DNA of 11,312 bases. It comes from CAZIDL01 sp964537825. GTDB taxonomy: Bacteria > Bacteroidota > Bacteroidia > Flavobacteriales_D > CAYVSK01. Made by a program: the position numbers and the translations under genes. The stretch covers positions 1-11,312 of the forward strand of contig CAZIDL010000070.1 in assembly GCA_964537825.1 (NCBI GenBank), in the 5' to 3' direction. This document shows, in pieces, positions 1-8,100 of this stretch; the first letter of the stretch is position 1; each line of letters opens with the position of its first letter. The notes below the pieces were generated by a model. It was not told where the DNA came from, made no database searches, and saw only the letters and a list, made by a program, of their open reading frames with translations.

Positions 1-113
1 ACCTGTCAAAATCTTAATATGTCCCCACTGATATGAATCCATTGACTAAAAAGATAAAGAGGTTTTCGTAGGAAATTTTAACACCGTTTAAAATGATCGA
101 ACAATTCATTTTA

Positions 114-121
114 TATATTTG
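114..121 (+). promoter_or_regulatory. Bacteroidota-type -7 element upstream of the 88-aa gene
   Basis: TATATTTG matches the Bacteroidota primary-sigma -7 consensus TAnnTTTG at every fixed base. The start codon lies 28 bases after it, which leaves a leader of roughly 20 bases. The upstream -33 box is weak: TTTA at 87-90 with a 23-base spacer is the best candidate. The leader is A-rich and has no Shine-Dalgarno sequence, as is usual in this phylum. The transcription start itself is inferred. Confidence 0.45.
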
Positions 122-149
122 TGACGGAAATTGAAAAAACAAGATCAAA

Positions 150-416
150 ATGGCAGAAGACAAACGAAACAAATTCGAACGCCTGGGGGAAAAGCGAATG
201 GTACAGACCTTGAACGATATGGACAAGGTCAAGAAGCTTTCCAACAAGGTGAACTACGAATATTCCCAAAAGGACGTGGACAAGATCCGCGACGCTCTTA
301 ATAAGAAAGTGGACGAAGTGGTCAATGCCTTCGAAGAGAACCTGAAAAAAGGATCCACAGGAAGCAAACCCAAGAATGAATTCAGTTTCTCAGGTTCTTC
401 TCAGGCCAAGAAGTGA
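150..416 (+). CDS. small conserved-type helical protein, function unknown
   Basis: This 88-aa soluble protein is very rich in Lys, Asp and Glu. It has no signal peptide and no membrane segment. Residues 5-66 should be almost wholly alpha-helical, with a central RLGEKRM...LSNKVNYEYSQ...KIRDAL pattern, and are followed by a Gly/Ser/Lys-rich disordered tail (68-88). From memory, the RLxEKR...LSNxxNYEY pattern resembles small uncharacterised proteins found widely in bacteria. That is family resemblance only and gives no function. The ATG at 150 is preceded by an A-rich leader and a good -7 element, and an intrinsic terminator follows the stop, so the gene is probably monocistronic. The coding call is firm; the function is unknown. 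Confidence 0.82.
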   Translation: MAEDKRNKFERLGEKRMVQTLNDMDKVKKLSNKVNYEYSQKDVDKIRDALNKKVDEVVNAFEENLKKGSTGSKPKNEFSFSGSSQAKK

Positions 417-445
417 CGCTTTCTCTTTTTTCTGAGAATCTTGGA

Positions 446-481
446 ATGGGGATCATCGATAAGATGGTCCCCATTTTTTTT
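446..481 (+). terminator. strong intrinsic terminator after the 88-aa gene
   Basis: A 12-bp stem (446-457 with 463-474, one T-G wobble at 453/467) closes a 5-base GATAA loop. It is followed by an uninterrupted T run ending at 481. It starts 29 bases after the stop codon of the 88-aa gene and separates that transcript from the symporter unit. The other strand has only a short A run before the stem and no T run after it, so I call it for the plus strand only. Confidence 0.88.
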
Positions 482-516
482 GACGTTTTATCCCCATTTC
501 ATACAATGCTCCATTA

Positions 517-524
517 TAGCTTTA
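517..524 (+). promoter_or_regulatory. possible weak -7 element for the symporter unit
   Basis: TAGCTTTA is one base off TAnnTTTG and lies 70 bases before the first gene of the unit. It sits beyond the upstream terminator, where a promoter is needed. No convincing -33 TTTG is present (TTTC at 497-500 with a 16-base spacer is the best). This is a low-confidence suggestion based on position and one partial match. Confidence 0.2.
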
Positions 525-594
525 TTCAGATCGAAAGAAAAGCTCCCGAAAGAGACTAGAGGACTTTTTCAGGATCCCTTAAATTGAGCATCCT

Positions 595-813
595 ATGAGA
601 AGAAGGGAGCGTAACATCTCCTGGACCGCACTCTTCCTCTTCATATTCGCCTTCTCCCTCGACTTTTGGCGCTGGAGGTCGGAGGTCGAGCTCACAGCGG
701 GGAACTTCCCGGCCTTCCTGATCCATTTCATCATCCTTCAACTCCTCTTTGCCGGTGCGATTCTGCTCTTCATCCGGAAGGTCTGGCAAAAAGAGGATAA
801 AGACAGCTCATGA
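595..813 (+). CDS. small two-helix membrane protein paired with the sodium:solute symporter
   Basis: The 72-aa protein starts MRRRER. It has two hydrophobic segments, about residues 9-24 and 39-60, joined by a short polar loop, and a charged C-terminal tail (RKVWQKEDKD). The basic start and basic residues after helix 2 predict both ends in the cytoplasm. Its stop overlaps the symporter start as ATGA (810-813), so the two are almost certainly translationally coupled. Small two-helix proteins of similar layout (DUF997/YhdT beside PanF, and DUF3311) precede SSS symporters in other bacteria and are thought to be accessory subunits. I cannot assign this one to either family by sequence. A role in stability or assembly of the symporter is inference from gene order. 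Confidence 0.78.
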   Translation: MRRRERNISWTALFLFIFAFSLDFWRWRSEVELTAGNFPAFLIHFIILQLLFAGAILLFIRKVWQKEDKDSS

Positions 814-2267
814 GCAGCGTCTACATCATCATCGGCGCCTATCTGTTCCTCACCCTCTTAGTTGGATGGCTCGGTTATCGAAAGGGAGAGAGCACTCCAG
901 AGGATTTCTTTCTGGCAGGCCGGGGGATCGGGGCCATTGTCCTCCTTTTCACCTTCATCGCCAGCAATTTCAGCGCTTTTTATTTCATGGGTTTCGCCGG
1001 GGCCGGCTACCGGATCGGCTACGCTTATTATCCCATGATGGCCCTCGGGACGGCTTTCGCCGCATTAGCCTTTTACTTCATCGGTTATCGGACCTGGAAG
1101 CTGGGAAAGGTTCACGGCTTCATCACGCCCCCGGAAATGATCGGATCCCTAACGGGAAGCCCTTCGCTCAAGCTCCTTTTCATGGGAGTGCTCGTCTTCT
1201 TCACCTTGCCCTATGTGGCCATCCAACCCATGGGAGCGGGCTATATCCTGAACACTTTGACCGACGGGCAGATCCCCTATTTCACAGGAGCGGTCGTCCT
1301 GACCGTTTTCATCGTGATCTACGTGTTCGTGGGCGGCATGCGTACAGTGGCCATCACCGATCTCATCCAGGGGGTGTTGATGTTCAGCCTCATGGTGGCA
1401 GCTGTCTGGATCATCGCATCCGATCTCGGAGGGCTTGCAGAGGCCAATGAGCGGGTTTTCGAACAAGATCCGGAGCTCTTCTCAAGGCAAGGCGCAGCCG
1501 ATCATTTCAGCATGCAGAAGTGGTTCAGCCTTATGTTGCTCTGGCTTTTCTGCGTCCCCATGTTCCCCCACATGTTCATGCGCTTCTTCGTTTCTAAGGA
1601 CCAGCATGCCTTTCAGTTCTCCACGTTTTTCTACGCCCTTATCCCCTGCTTTCTCTTTATCCTTCCTGTGATCATCGGGGTATTGGGACACCTCACCTTC
1701 CCCGATCTTAGCGGAGAGGAGAGCGACAAGATCATCCCCATGATGTTAATGGAGCACGCCCCGCTATGGGCCGCTGCTCTGATCCTGACGGGTGCTTTGG
1801 CGGCATTCATGTCCTCCCTCGATTCCCAGCTTCTGGCCATATCGACCATGTTCACCCGCGACGTTTACCTCAGCTTCATCGACGAGAAGCTCTCCATGAA
1901 GAGGCAGGTCTGGATAGGCCGGAGCGCCGTGGCGATTTGTGCTCTTCTAGGCTTATCGATCGCAGCTTTTGCGGAGCGATCCATCTTCGCGATCGTTAAG
2001 ATGGCCTTTACGGGTTATGCCGTATTGTTCCCAAGCACCCTTGCGGTCCTATATTTCAGGAACGTCCCTCCCGGAGCTTGCATCACCTCGATCCTCTGCG
2101 GAGAGGCCTTGCTGGTCGGCCTTAGCCTCGGATGGATCCCCCAAGCATGGATCTTCGGTTTCGATCCGATCATCCCGGTAATGATCATAAGCGGCTCAAT
2201 AGTCGGGATCGGAATGCTCGCGAACGGAGGAGGAGCGACCCCAAGACGGCTAGGGTCTGTGGGGTGA
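810..2267 (+). CDS. sodium:solute symporter, SSS (SLC5-like) family
   Basis: This is a 485-aa inner-membrane transporter with about 13 hydrophobic segments, the normal length and topology for SSS proteins of the LeuT fold (PutP, PanF, vSGLT). Family marks seen are the unwound first core helix around residues 48-66 (FTFIASNFSAFYFMGF), the GGMRTVAITDLIQG loop at about 174-187, and the Na2-site helix with SSLDSQLLAIS from residue 335, ending FTRDVY. S335/S336 align with the sodium-binding Ser/Thr pair of PutP (S340/T341). The solute cannot be read from sequence; sugars, amino acids, pantothenate or carboxylates are all possible. Translation is coupled to the 72-aa gene through ATGA. The 3' end faces the minus-strand phosphatase gene with 15 bases between stops. 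Confidence 0.93.
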   Translation: MSSVYIIIGAYLFLTLLVGWLGYRKGESTPEDFFLAGRGIGAIVLLFTFIASNFSAFYFMGFAGAGYRIGYAYYPMMALGTAFAALAFYFIGYRTWKLGKVHGFITPPEMIGSLTGSPSLKLLFMGVLVFFTLPYVAIQPMGAGYILNTLTDGQIPYFTGAVVLTVFIVIYVFVGGMRTVAITDLIQGVLMFSLMVAAVWIIASDLGGLAEANERVFEQDPELFSRQGAADHFSMQKWFSLMLLWLFCVPMFPHMFMRFFVSKDQHAFQFSTFFYALIPCFLFILPVIIGVLGHLTFPDLSGEESDKIIPMMLMEHAPLWAAALILTGALAAFMSSLDSQLLAISTMFTRDVYLSFIDEKLSMKRQVWIGRSAVAICALLGLSIAAFAERSIFAIVKMAFTGYAVLFPSTLAVLYFRNVPPGACITSILCGEALLVGLSLGWIPQAWIFGFDPIIPVMIISGSIVGIGMLANGGGATPRRLGSVG

Positions 2268-2282
2268 GAAAAACCTTCCTCC

Positions 2283-4463
2283 TTATACCCTTACGCCCAT
2301 CACGCAGATATCATCCACCTGTTCGAGCTCGCCCTTCCAATCGTTCAGGGTACGTTCCAGGACTGCCTGCTGCTCATTGGAAGGACAGTTATAGAGCTCA
2401 CAAAGGAGTTCGCGAAAAGGACGGTATTTGAACTTCTTGTTGTGCGGTCCTCCGAACTGATCCGGATAACCGTCGGAGAACAGGTAGATCATGTCCCCTT
2501 CCTGGACGTCGAAAGTCTTATCAGTAAAGAATTTGCTCCCTCCATTCGAGCCTCCGATACTTTGCCGATCCCCTTTCAGCACATGGGCCGTACCCTCCCG
2601 GACGATGTAGCAATCGTGACCCGCTCCCGCGAAATAAAGCTTTTGCTTTTCCTTATCGAGCGCACACAATCCCATCTCCATCCCATCCTCGACCTGCGTT
2701 TCCGAACGGATCTCGGACAAGGTGGCTCTGAGCTCCCGGTCGACAAAACGGAGCGCATTAGCCGGGCTCTGGACCGATAGTTCCTTCTTGGCACGGGTAA
2801 GGATGCTCTGTCCCAAAAAAGTGAGAAAAGCACCGGGCACACCATGCCCCGTACAATCCATCACGGAAAAGAGGCGCAAACTTACTTCGTTGGGTATCGG
2901 ATCGCGCGAAAGTCCAGAGAACGCCAGATCCTCTTCATTCCCCTCGGCAGGTTCTTCCTTCCCTGCCTTGCCGTTCTCCGCAGAACACCAATAGATGTCC
3001 CCGCTAACGATATCCCGGGGACGGAAAAAGACGAAACGATCCTCGAAAAGGGTTTTGAACTTTTCCTCAGAAGGTAGGATCGCACGCTGGATCCGTTCGG
3101 CATAACGGATGCTGCTCATCATCTCCCGATTGATGGCATCCAACTTCTCCCGCTCCCTCTCGAGATCATGGGTCCGCTGGGCCACTTCTTGTTCCAGCTC
3201 CTTGTTGTATTCATCCTTAACCCTGTTCAATTCCTGCATCTGTTCGATGGACCGTTGTTGAGCCTCTTCTTTTTCCTTTTGGATGCTCCGGTATTTCTCA
3301 GCCATCGAGAAGGAAAGGAAGATCACTTCACCCAACCCTCCGTATTTCAAAGCGTTGAGCGTAAGTGGAGAACTTTCCAGAACACCTGTGTTCCCAAGAA
3401 TGAAGATGACAGCGCCGGCAATGAGCCACAGGTAAGCGGTCATGAAATAGTTCGAGACCTCATACTTCCGATTCTTAAGGTAGAATATGGAGAAGAGTAC
3501 GAAAAGGACCGCTATGAAGGAGAAACTGTTAAGAGCTGGATTGGCGAAACTCGACAGGGAACTTGGAAGAAAAGAGACCAGAAAAAGGAAAAGGGCCATC
3601 CCGATGAACCCTCTAAAGGCAAGCTCCAGGGCTGGCGATCTTTGGGGAATTTTCAGGTAGGCACGGGCATAGAGCAGAAGCATGAGGATCGTGAGCGAAG
3701 AACCGAGACGCATGATCAGATCCGCCATGTAGGGCCAGTCCCAGAAAAAGAACCTGTAACTGTAGCCATCGAGCGAGAACTGTAAAAGCCCGAAGCAAAG
3801 GATGTAGAGAACGTAATAGAGAAAGGAACGCTCTCGGAGCACTTTGTAAAAGAATCCGAATAAAAGGAAGACGAAGACGAAGATCCCGTAGAAGAAGCCA
3901 TGACGCAATTGGGCCGTCCGTTCGTGGGTAAAGAAAGCTCTTGGCGTCCAGATGATGAGCGGAAAGACCAAAGATTCATGATCGCTCCTGAGCTCGATCA
4001 AGAAACGTTTTTCAGCATCCGGTTCGAGCTGAATGGGGAACACGTTCTTGCGGGAATCGACCAGCCGGTCCTGATAAGCCACATGATCACCGGCCTGCAT
4101 CGTGTCCACCACCTTGCCTTCCTCGATCAAATAAAGGTTGACCTTATTCGTTAGAGCTCTTGCTGCCTGGAGGAAAAAACGCTTCTCTTCCTTCATCCTG
4201 TTCCGCAACTTCCCCTCCACCCATATCGTGGCATCGGTGAATCCGAAATTCTTCCGTTTCTCAGGATAGGTCTGATACCGCTCGCTCAGGTCCTCTTCGA
4301 GGAAAGCAGCGATGCTCAGTTCATGATCGGGGTCCTTCACGTAACGGACCCGATCGGCCATCGATGTCCCGATGATATCCGGATGGATCGGGATCGCTTC
4401 GGATGAAGCAGCCGAAGCGTTCATGCTCCCGAGGACCAAAAGTAGGATCAGGAAGGGTCTCAT
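2283..4463 (-). CDS. 7TMR-DISM receptor with C-terminal SpoIIE/PP2C phosphatase
   Basis: This is a 726-aa signalling protein. Residues 1-20 are a Sec signal peptide (MRPFLILLLVLGS, cleavage likely after NASA). Residues 21-188 form an extracytoplasmic 7TMR-DISMED2-type sensor. Residues 190-386 carry seven hydrophobic helices (7TMR-DISM), 390-460 a charged coiled coil, and 470-726 a SpoIIE/PP2C-type Ser/Thr phosphatase. Metal-binding aspartates are visible in VSGDIYW (D489), DCTGHGVPGA (D536), FSDGYPDQF (D664) and QVDDICV (D717/D718), so it should be active. It likely senses an external ligand and dephosphorylates an anti-anti-sigma or similar protein; no such partner lies nearby. The frame extends upstream to a TTG at 4493, but the ATG at 4463 gives a compact signal peptide and is preferred. 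About 35 polar residues (494-528) are inserted between the first two phosphatase motifs. Confidence 0.92.
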   Translation of the reverse strand: MRPFLILLLVLGSMNASAASSEAIPIHPDIIGTSMADRVRYVKDPDHELSIAAFLEEDLSERYQTYPEKRKNFGFTDATIWVEGKLRNRMKEEKRFFLQAARALTNKVNLYLIEEGKVVDTMQAGDHVAYQDRLVDSRKNVFPIQLEPDAEKRFLIELRSDHESLVFPLIIWTPRAFFTHERTAQLRHGFFYGIFVFVFLLFGFFYKVLRERSFLYYVLYILCFGLLQFSLDGYSYRFFFWDWPYMADLIMRLGSSLTILMLLLYARAYLKIPQRSPALELAFRGFIGMALFLFLVSFLPSSLSSFANPALNSFSFIAVLFVLFSIFYLKNRKYEVSNYFMTAYLWLIAGAVIFILGNTGVLESSPLTLNALKYGGLGEVIFLSFSMAEKYRSIQKEKEEAQQRSIEQMQELNRVKDEYNKELEQEVAQRTHDLEREREKLDAINREMMSSIRYAERIQRAILPSEEKFKTLFEDRFVFFRPRDIVSGDIYWCSAENGKAGKEEPAEGNEEDLAFSGLSRDPIPNEVSLRLFSVMDCTGHGVPGAFLTFLGQSILTRAKKELSVQSPANALRFVDRELRATLSEIRSETQVEDGMEMGLCALDKEKQKLYFAGAGHDCYIVREGTAHVLKGDRQSIGGSNGGSKFFTDKTFDVQEGDMIYLFSDGYPDQFGGPHNKKFKYRPFRELLCELYNCPSNEQQAVLERTLNDWKGELEQVDDICVMGVRV

Positions 4464-4696
4464 CGTAGCAATAAAGGTAGAAAAGGATCGCAAATGACCT
4501 TTATGAAGCTATTTCCACCTTATTTCACCCAGAAGTTGAGCCTTATTCGGGTACCCCTTCAAGGAAAAGCATCCGGTCCTAGTACCTCCTCTTTGCTCCA
4601 TCCATATTAGATGAACTCAAGCCAAGGATCAGGCTCCATTTTTAAGGGGCCAAGGGATCTTACAAAAACCCAAAACCCATTATCTTCGAAGGAAGA

Positions 4697-5164
4697 ATGC
4701 TCCACACGGAATGCATACCCTTCTTTTCGATCCTCCTTCTATTTGCTCCGGGTTGTGCGCCGATCTCCGAAGCGAAAAAAAAAGAGCATCCTCATTTCAG
4801 CTATAGTGAAGCTTTCTACTACCATTGGGCACCCGGAACACCAGGTCCGGTCGGAACGAACTACATTTTCAAGTTCATTCCCACGATGAAGGAAACACCC
4901 GAATTCAAAAAGGTGGAGATCAAAGGATCCTCTGAAAAACCGGACATTAGGAGCAATGGGGATACCCTCGTGTTGATGGTGCAGAAGAGCGGCGCCAAAA
5001 GGGAGGCATTCGAGGGAAAAGGAGCAGCGAAAGAAGAAGAGCAAGAAAAAAAGGACGGGAAAGCCGCCGATAGTGCTACTGTGCACTACACCTTGAACGG
5101 GGAACCCTACCGATTCGAAGTGGAGCAGATCCCCAAGAAGGATCGAACCACCATGTTCGAATAG
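4697..5164 (+). CDS. small predicted lipoprotein, function unknown
   Basis: The 155-aa protein has a short hydrophobic N-terminus (8-18) ending FAPGC, with Cys20 as probable lipid-bearing residue. Proline at -2 makes the lipobox imperfect, and the n-region has no Lys or Arg, which is unusual. Residues 32-60 are aromatic and Gly/Pro-rich (YYHWAPGTPGPVGTNYIFKF). Residues 63-96 look like beta-structure, 97-122 are a Lys/Glu-rich low-complexity linker, and 127-145 a last beta-like segment. I do not recognise a named family. The frame is open upstream only to a TAA at 4643-4645, with no other ATG in it, so ATG 4697 is the sensible start; GGAAGA abuts it. The giant T9SS gene follows 18 bases after the stop, which argues for one transcript and a shared cell-surface role. 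Confidence 0.8.
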   Translation: MLHTECIPFFSILLLFAPGCAPISEAKKKEHPHFSYSEAFYYHWAPGTPGPVGTNYIFKFIPTMKETPEFKKVEIKGSSEKPDIRSNGDTLVLMVQKSGAKREAFEGKGAAKEEEQEKKDGKAADSATVHYTLNGEPYRFEVEQIPKKDRTTMFE

Positions 5165-5182
5165 CCCTTAAATCTGATCGCT

Positions 5183-8100
5183 ATGATGATCTTCCGAACG
5201 ACCGCCCGAAAATGGATGAGCGCTTGCCTTCTTATAGGTATCGCATCTTTTTTCATTTTCTCCTATTTCTACTACCAAGGAACTCAGGAAGACCTGAGCG
5301 AGCGGGAGCGTTATGCGCGCTATCTCAGAAAGCATGCCCCGGATCAAAGCAGCGGTTCCGAAAAAAAAGCTGAAGACCCGGGGCCTGCTTTTCAGCAGAA
5401 TTTCCTCGCAACGATGGACCCCAAGCTCAAGCGGCCCACCCCTGAGGTACTCCCTCAGGTCCGCCAGCGTATCCAAAAGATCAACAGCGGGCGTGCTCCG
5501 GGTGAAAGCGGTATACCCTGGGTGGAAAGGGGACCCAAGAGCGTGGGAGGACGGACCCGTGCCATCATGTTCGACCCGAACGATCCCAATAACGAAAAAG
5601 TCTGGGCCGGAGGCGTTACCGGAGGGCTTTGGTATACGAACGATATCACTTCATCGGATTCTTCTTGGCACAAGGTGAACGATTTCTGGGCCAACCTGGC
5701 CGTTTCCTGTATCGCTTTCGATCCCAACGATCCGCAGACCTTCTACGTGGGAACCGGTGAAGATTTTTATGCCGGGAGCAGTAGAGGCGCAGGGATCTGG
5801 AAAACGACCAATGGAGGTACAAGCTGGAGCCAACTCAGTTCCACCACGGATTTCTACTACGTCAATGACCTCATCGTGCGGAACGAAGGGGGGAATAGCG
5901 TGGTCTATGCTGCAGTAGGCGGTGCAAAGTACAAGGGGGTCTTTCATACGGCGAATGTGGGATTGCAGCGTTCCACGGACGGTGGAAGTTCCTGGACCGA
6001 GGTGATGCCGGATGCTCCCAACGGGCAACCCTATTGTTCGGCAGACATCGAGCTGGCCAAGGATAACCGGATCTGGGTAGGAACGAAGGCCAACTCTTTT
6101 TCCGGAAGCGATGTAGAGGACCGCGGAGGCGGTCGGATCTTTTGGTCGGACGATGGGACGAGCTGGAGCGGGAACGTGCACAACCCTTCTTCCACGAACA
6201 GCCGCGTGGAATTGGCGACAGCTCCTTCGGATAAGAACTACGTGTACGCCATCATGGCCGGATCCAACCTCACCGATGTGGACAATATGCTCTACACCAG
6301 CGACCAGGGAGGGAGTTGGAATTCCATGAACCAACCCGACGATGCGGACAACGACATCCCTTCTAATGATTTCTCAAGGGGGCAGGCCTTTTACGACCTC
6401 ATCATCCAGGTCGACCCGAACGATCCGTCCACGGTCTATGCCGGCGCCATCAACCTGCACAAGAGCACGGATAAGGGGACGACCTGGTCACAGATATCCA
6501 AATGGTCCAACAATCCCGACATGGATCAATTGAGTTGTTCCAAGGTCCACGCTGATCAACACGAGATCCTCTTCCGGAACGGCAATTCCACTGAAGCTGT
6601 GTTCGGGACCGACGGAGGGGTCTTCTACACCTCCTCCCTGGATATCGCCGCGAACAATGACGTGATCGAACGACGGACCAAGGGCTACAATGTCACTCAA
6701 TACTATGCCTGTGCAATGCATCCGGACTCCGCAATGAACGAGTTCATCGCCGGGTCCCAGGACAATGGCACCCAACGTTACACGAGCCCTGGAATGAACA
6801 ACACCCAAAAGATCCTGGGAGCAGATGGGGGCTACAATTTTTACGACGAAGACCAGCCTGATTACCTGATCGCTTCGACCTATTACAACAGGTATTTCCT
6901 CTACGATCTTAGCGGAGGGATCTCCTTTGTCCAAACCCTTCAGAATGACAGGAATTCCGGAGACTTCATCAATGCTGCTGATTACGACGGGCAGCAGAAC
7001 ATCCTTTATTCGGGAAAGGACGCTTCCAAGATCAACATGATCCGGAACGTCATCAGTTCTCCCACGATCGATAGTTTCAGCATTTCGGGGATGGGCTCCA
7101 TGGCCACAGCTTTCAAGGTCTCCCCCTATACGACCAGCTCCACGAAGCTCTTCGTCGGCACTCAAGCAGGCCGGCTCTTCAGGGTCGATAATGCGGACGG
7201 TTCCCCTAGCATCACGGAGATCACCGGAGGATCCTTTCCGTCCGGCACGATATCCTGTATCGAGATCGGGCAGAACGAGAACGAGTTGCTCGTGACCTTT
7301 TCGAACTACGGGGTTAGCTCCGTATGGTACTCCAGCGACGGAGGCTCCAGTTGGTCCGACAAGGAAGGGGACCTGAGCAACATGCCCGTTCGTTGGGGGC
7401 TCTTCAATCCCAACAATTACAACGAAGTCGTGCTGGCCACCGAACTCGGCGTTTGGCGGACAGAAGATCTGAGTGCTGCCTCACCATCCTGGGTACCTTC
7501 TAACTCAGGGCTGGCGAAGGTACGGGTGGACATGCTTCGCAAGCGTAAGAGCGATGATCAGGTCCTCGCGGCGACCCACGGAAGAGGGCTCTTCTCCAGC
7601 ACATTCCTACCCGCCTGCACTGCTCCTTCCTCCCAACCCAGTTCCTTGGTCCTGAATGCCGTGGATTCATCCCGGATCGATGGCCATTTCGATACCACAG
7701 GAAGCAATGCGGACGGCTACCTCGTCGTACGCAGCACCAACAGTTCCCTTTCAGCGAACCCGAGCGACGGAACGAGTTATAGTAGCGGAGATGCGCTCGG
7801 AGGCGGTACCGTAGTGAAGGCTTCCAACGATACGAACTTCTCGGCCACCGGACTGAACAACGGGACCACCTATTACTTCTTCGTTTTTGCCTATGATCAA
7901 AAGAATTGCACGGGAGGTCCGGATTACATCAACAATTCTCCACTCCAGGGGAACGAAACCACACCGACCCCCTGTTCTGCTCCGGCTTCTCAGGCAAGCT
8001 CCCTGGTATTGAACGCAACGAGCCCCTCCCAGATCGACGGGTATTTCGATAGCACCGGGACCGCTGCCGACGGATTCCTCGTGGTGAAGAGCACCAGCAG

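Noticed and set aside
14..247. A 77-codon minus-strand open frame at the left end
   Set aside because: It overlaps the well-supported 88-aa gene and its promoter, and its hydrophobic text is what the AT-rich leader and Lys/Glu codons give when read in reverse.
749..1450. A 233-codon plus-strand open frame inside the symporter gene
   Set aside because: It is an out-of-frame shadow of a GC-rich coding region. Its translation is Arg/His/Pro-rich and lacks domain features, while the overlapping frame is an unmistakable SSS symporter.
3168..3785. A 205-codon plus-strand open frame antisense to the 7TM-SpoIIE gene
   Set aside because: The minus-strand frame encodes the seven-helix and coiled-coil parts of a recognised protein. 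The antisense frame shows no domain, signal or own promoter.
4472..4479. TACCTTTA on the minus strand, just before the 7TM-SpoIIE start
   Set aside because: It is one base off the -7 consensus but only 8 bases from the ATG, and the only TTTG upstream is 11 bases away, too close for a -33 box.
5651..7165. Two long minus-strand open frames (227 and 225 codons) antisense to the propeller region
   Set aside because: They mirror the biased codon use of the T9SS gene. The translations are Val/Ile/Gly/Arg mixtures with no family marks.
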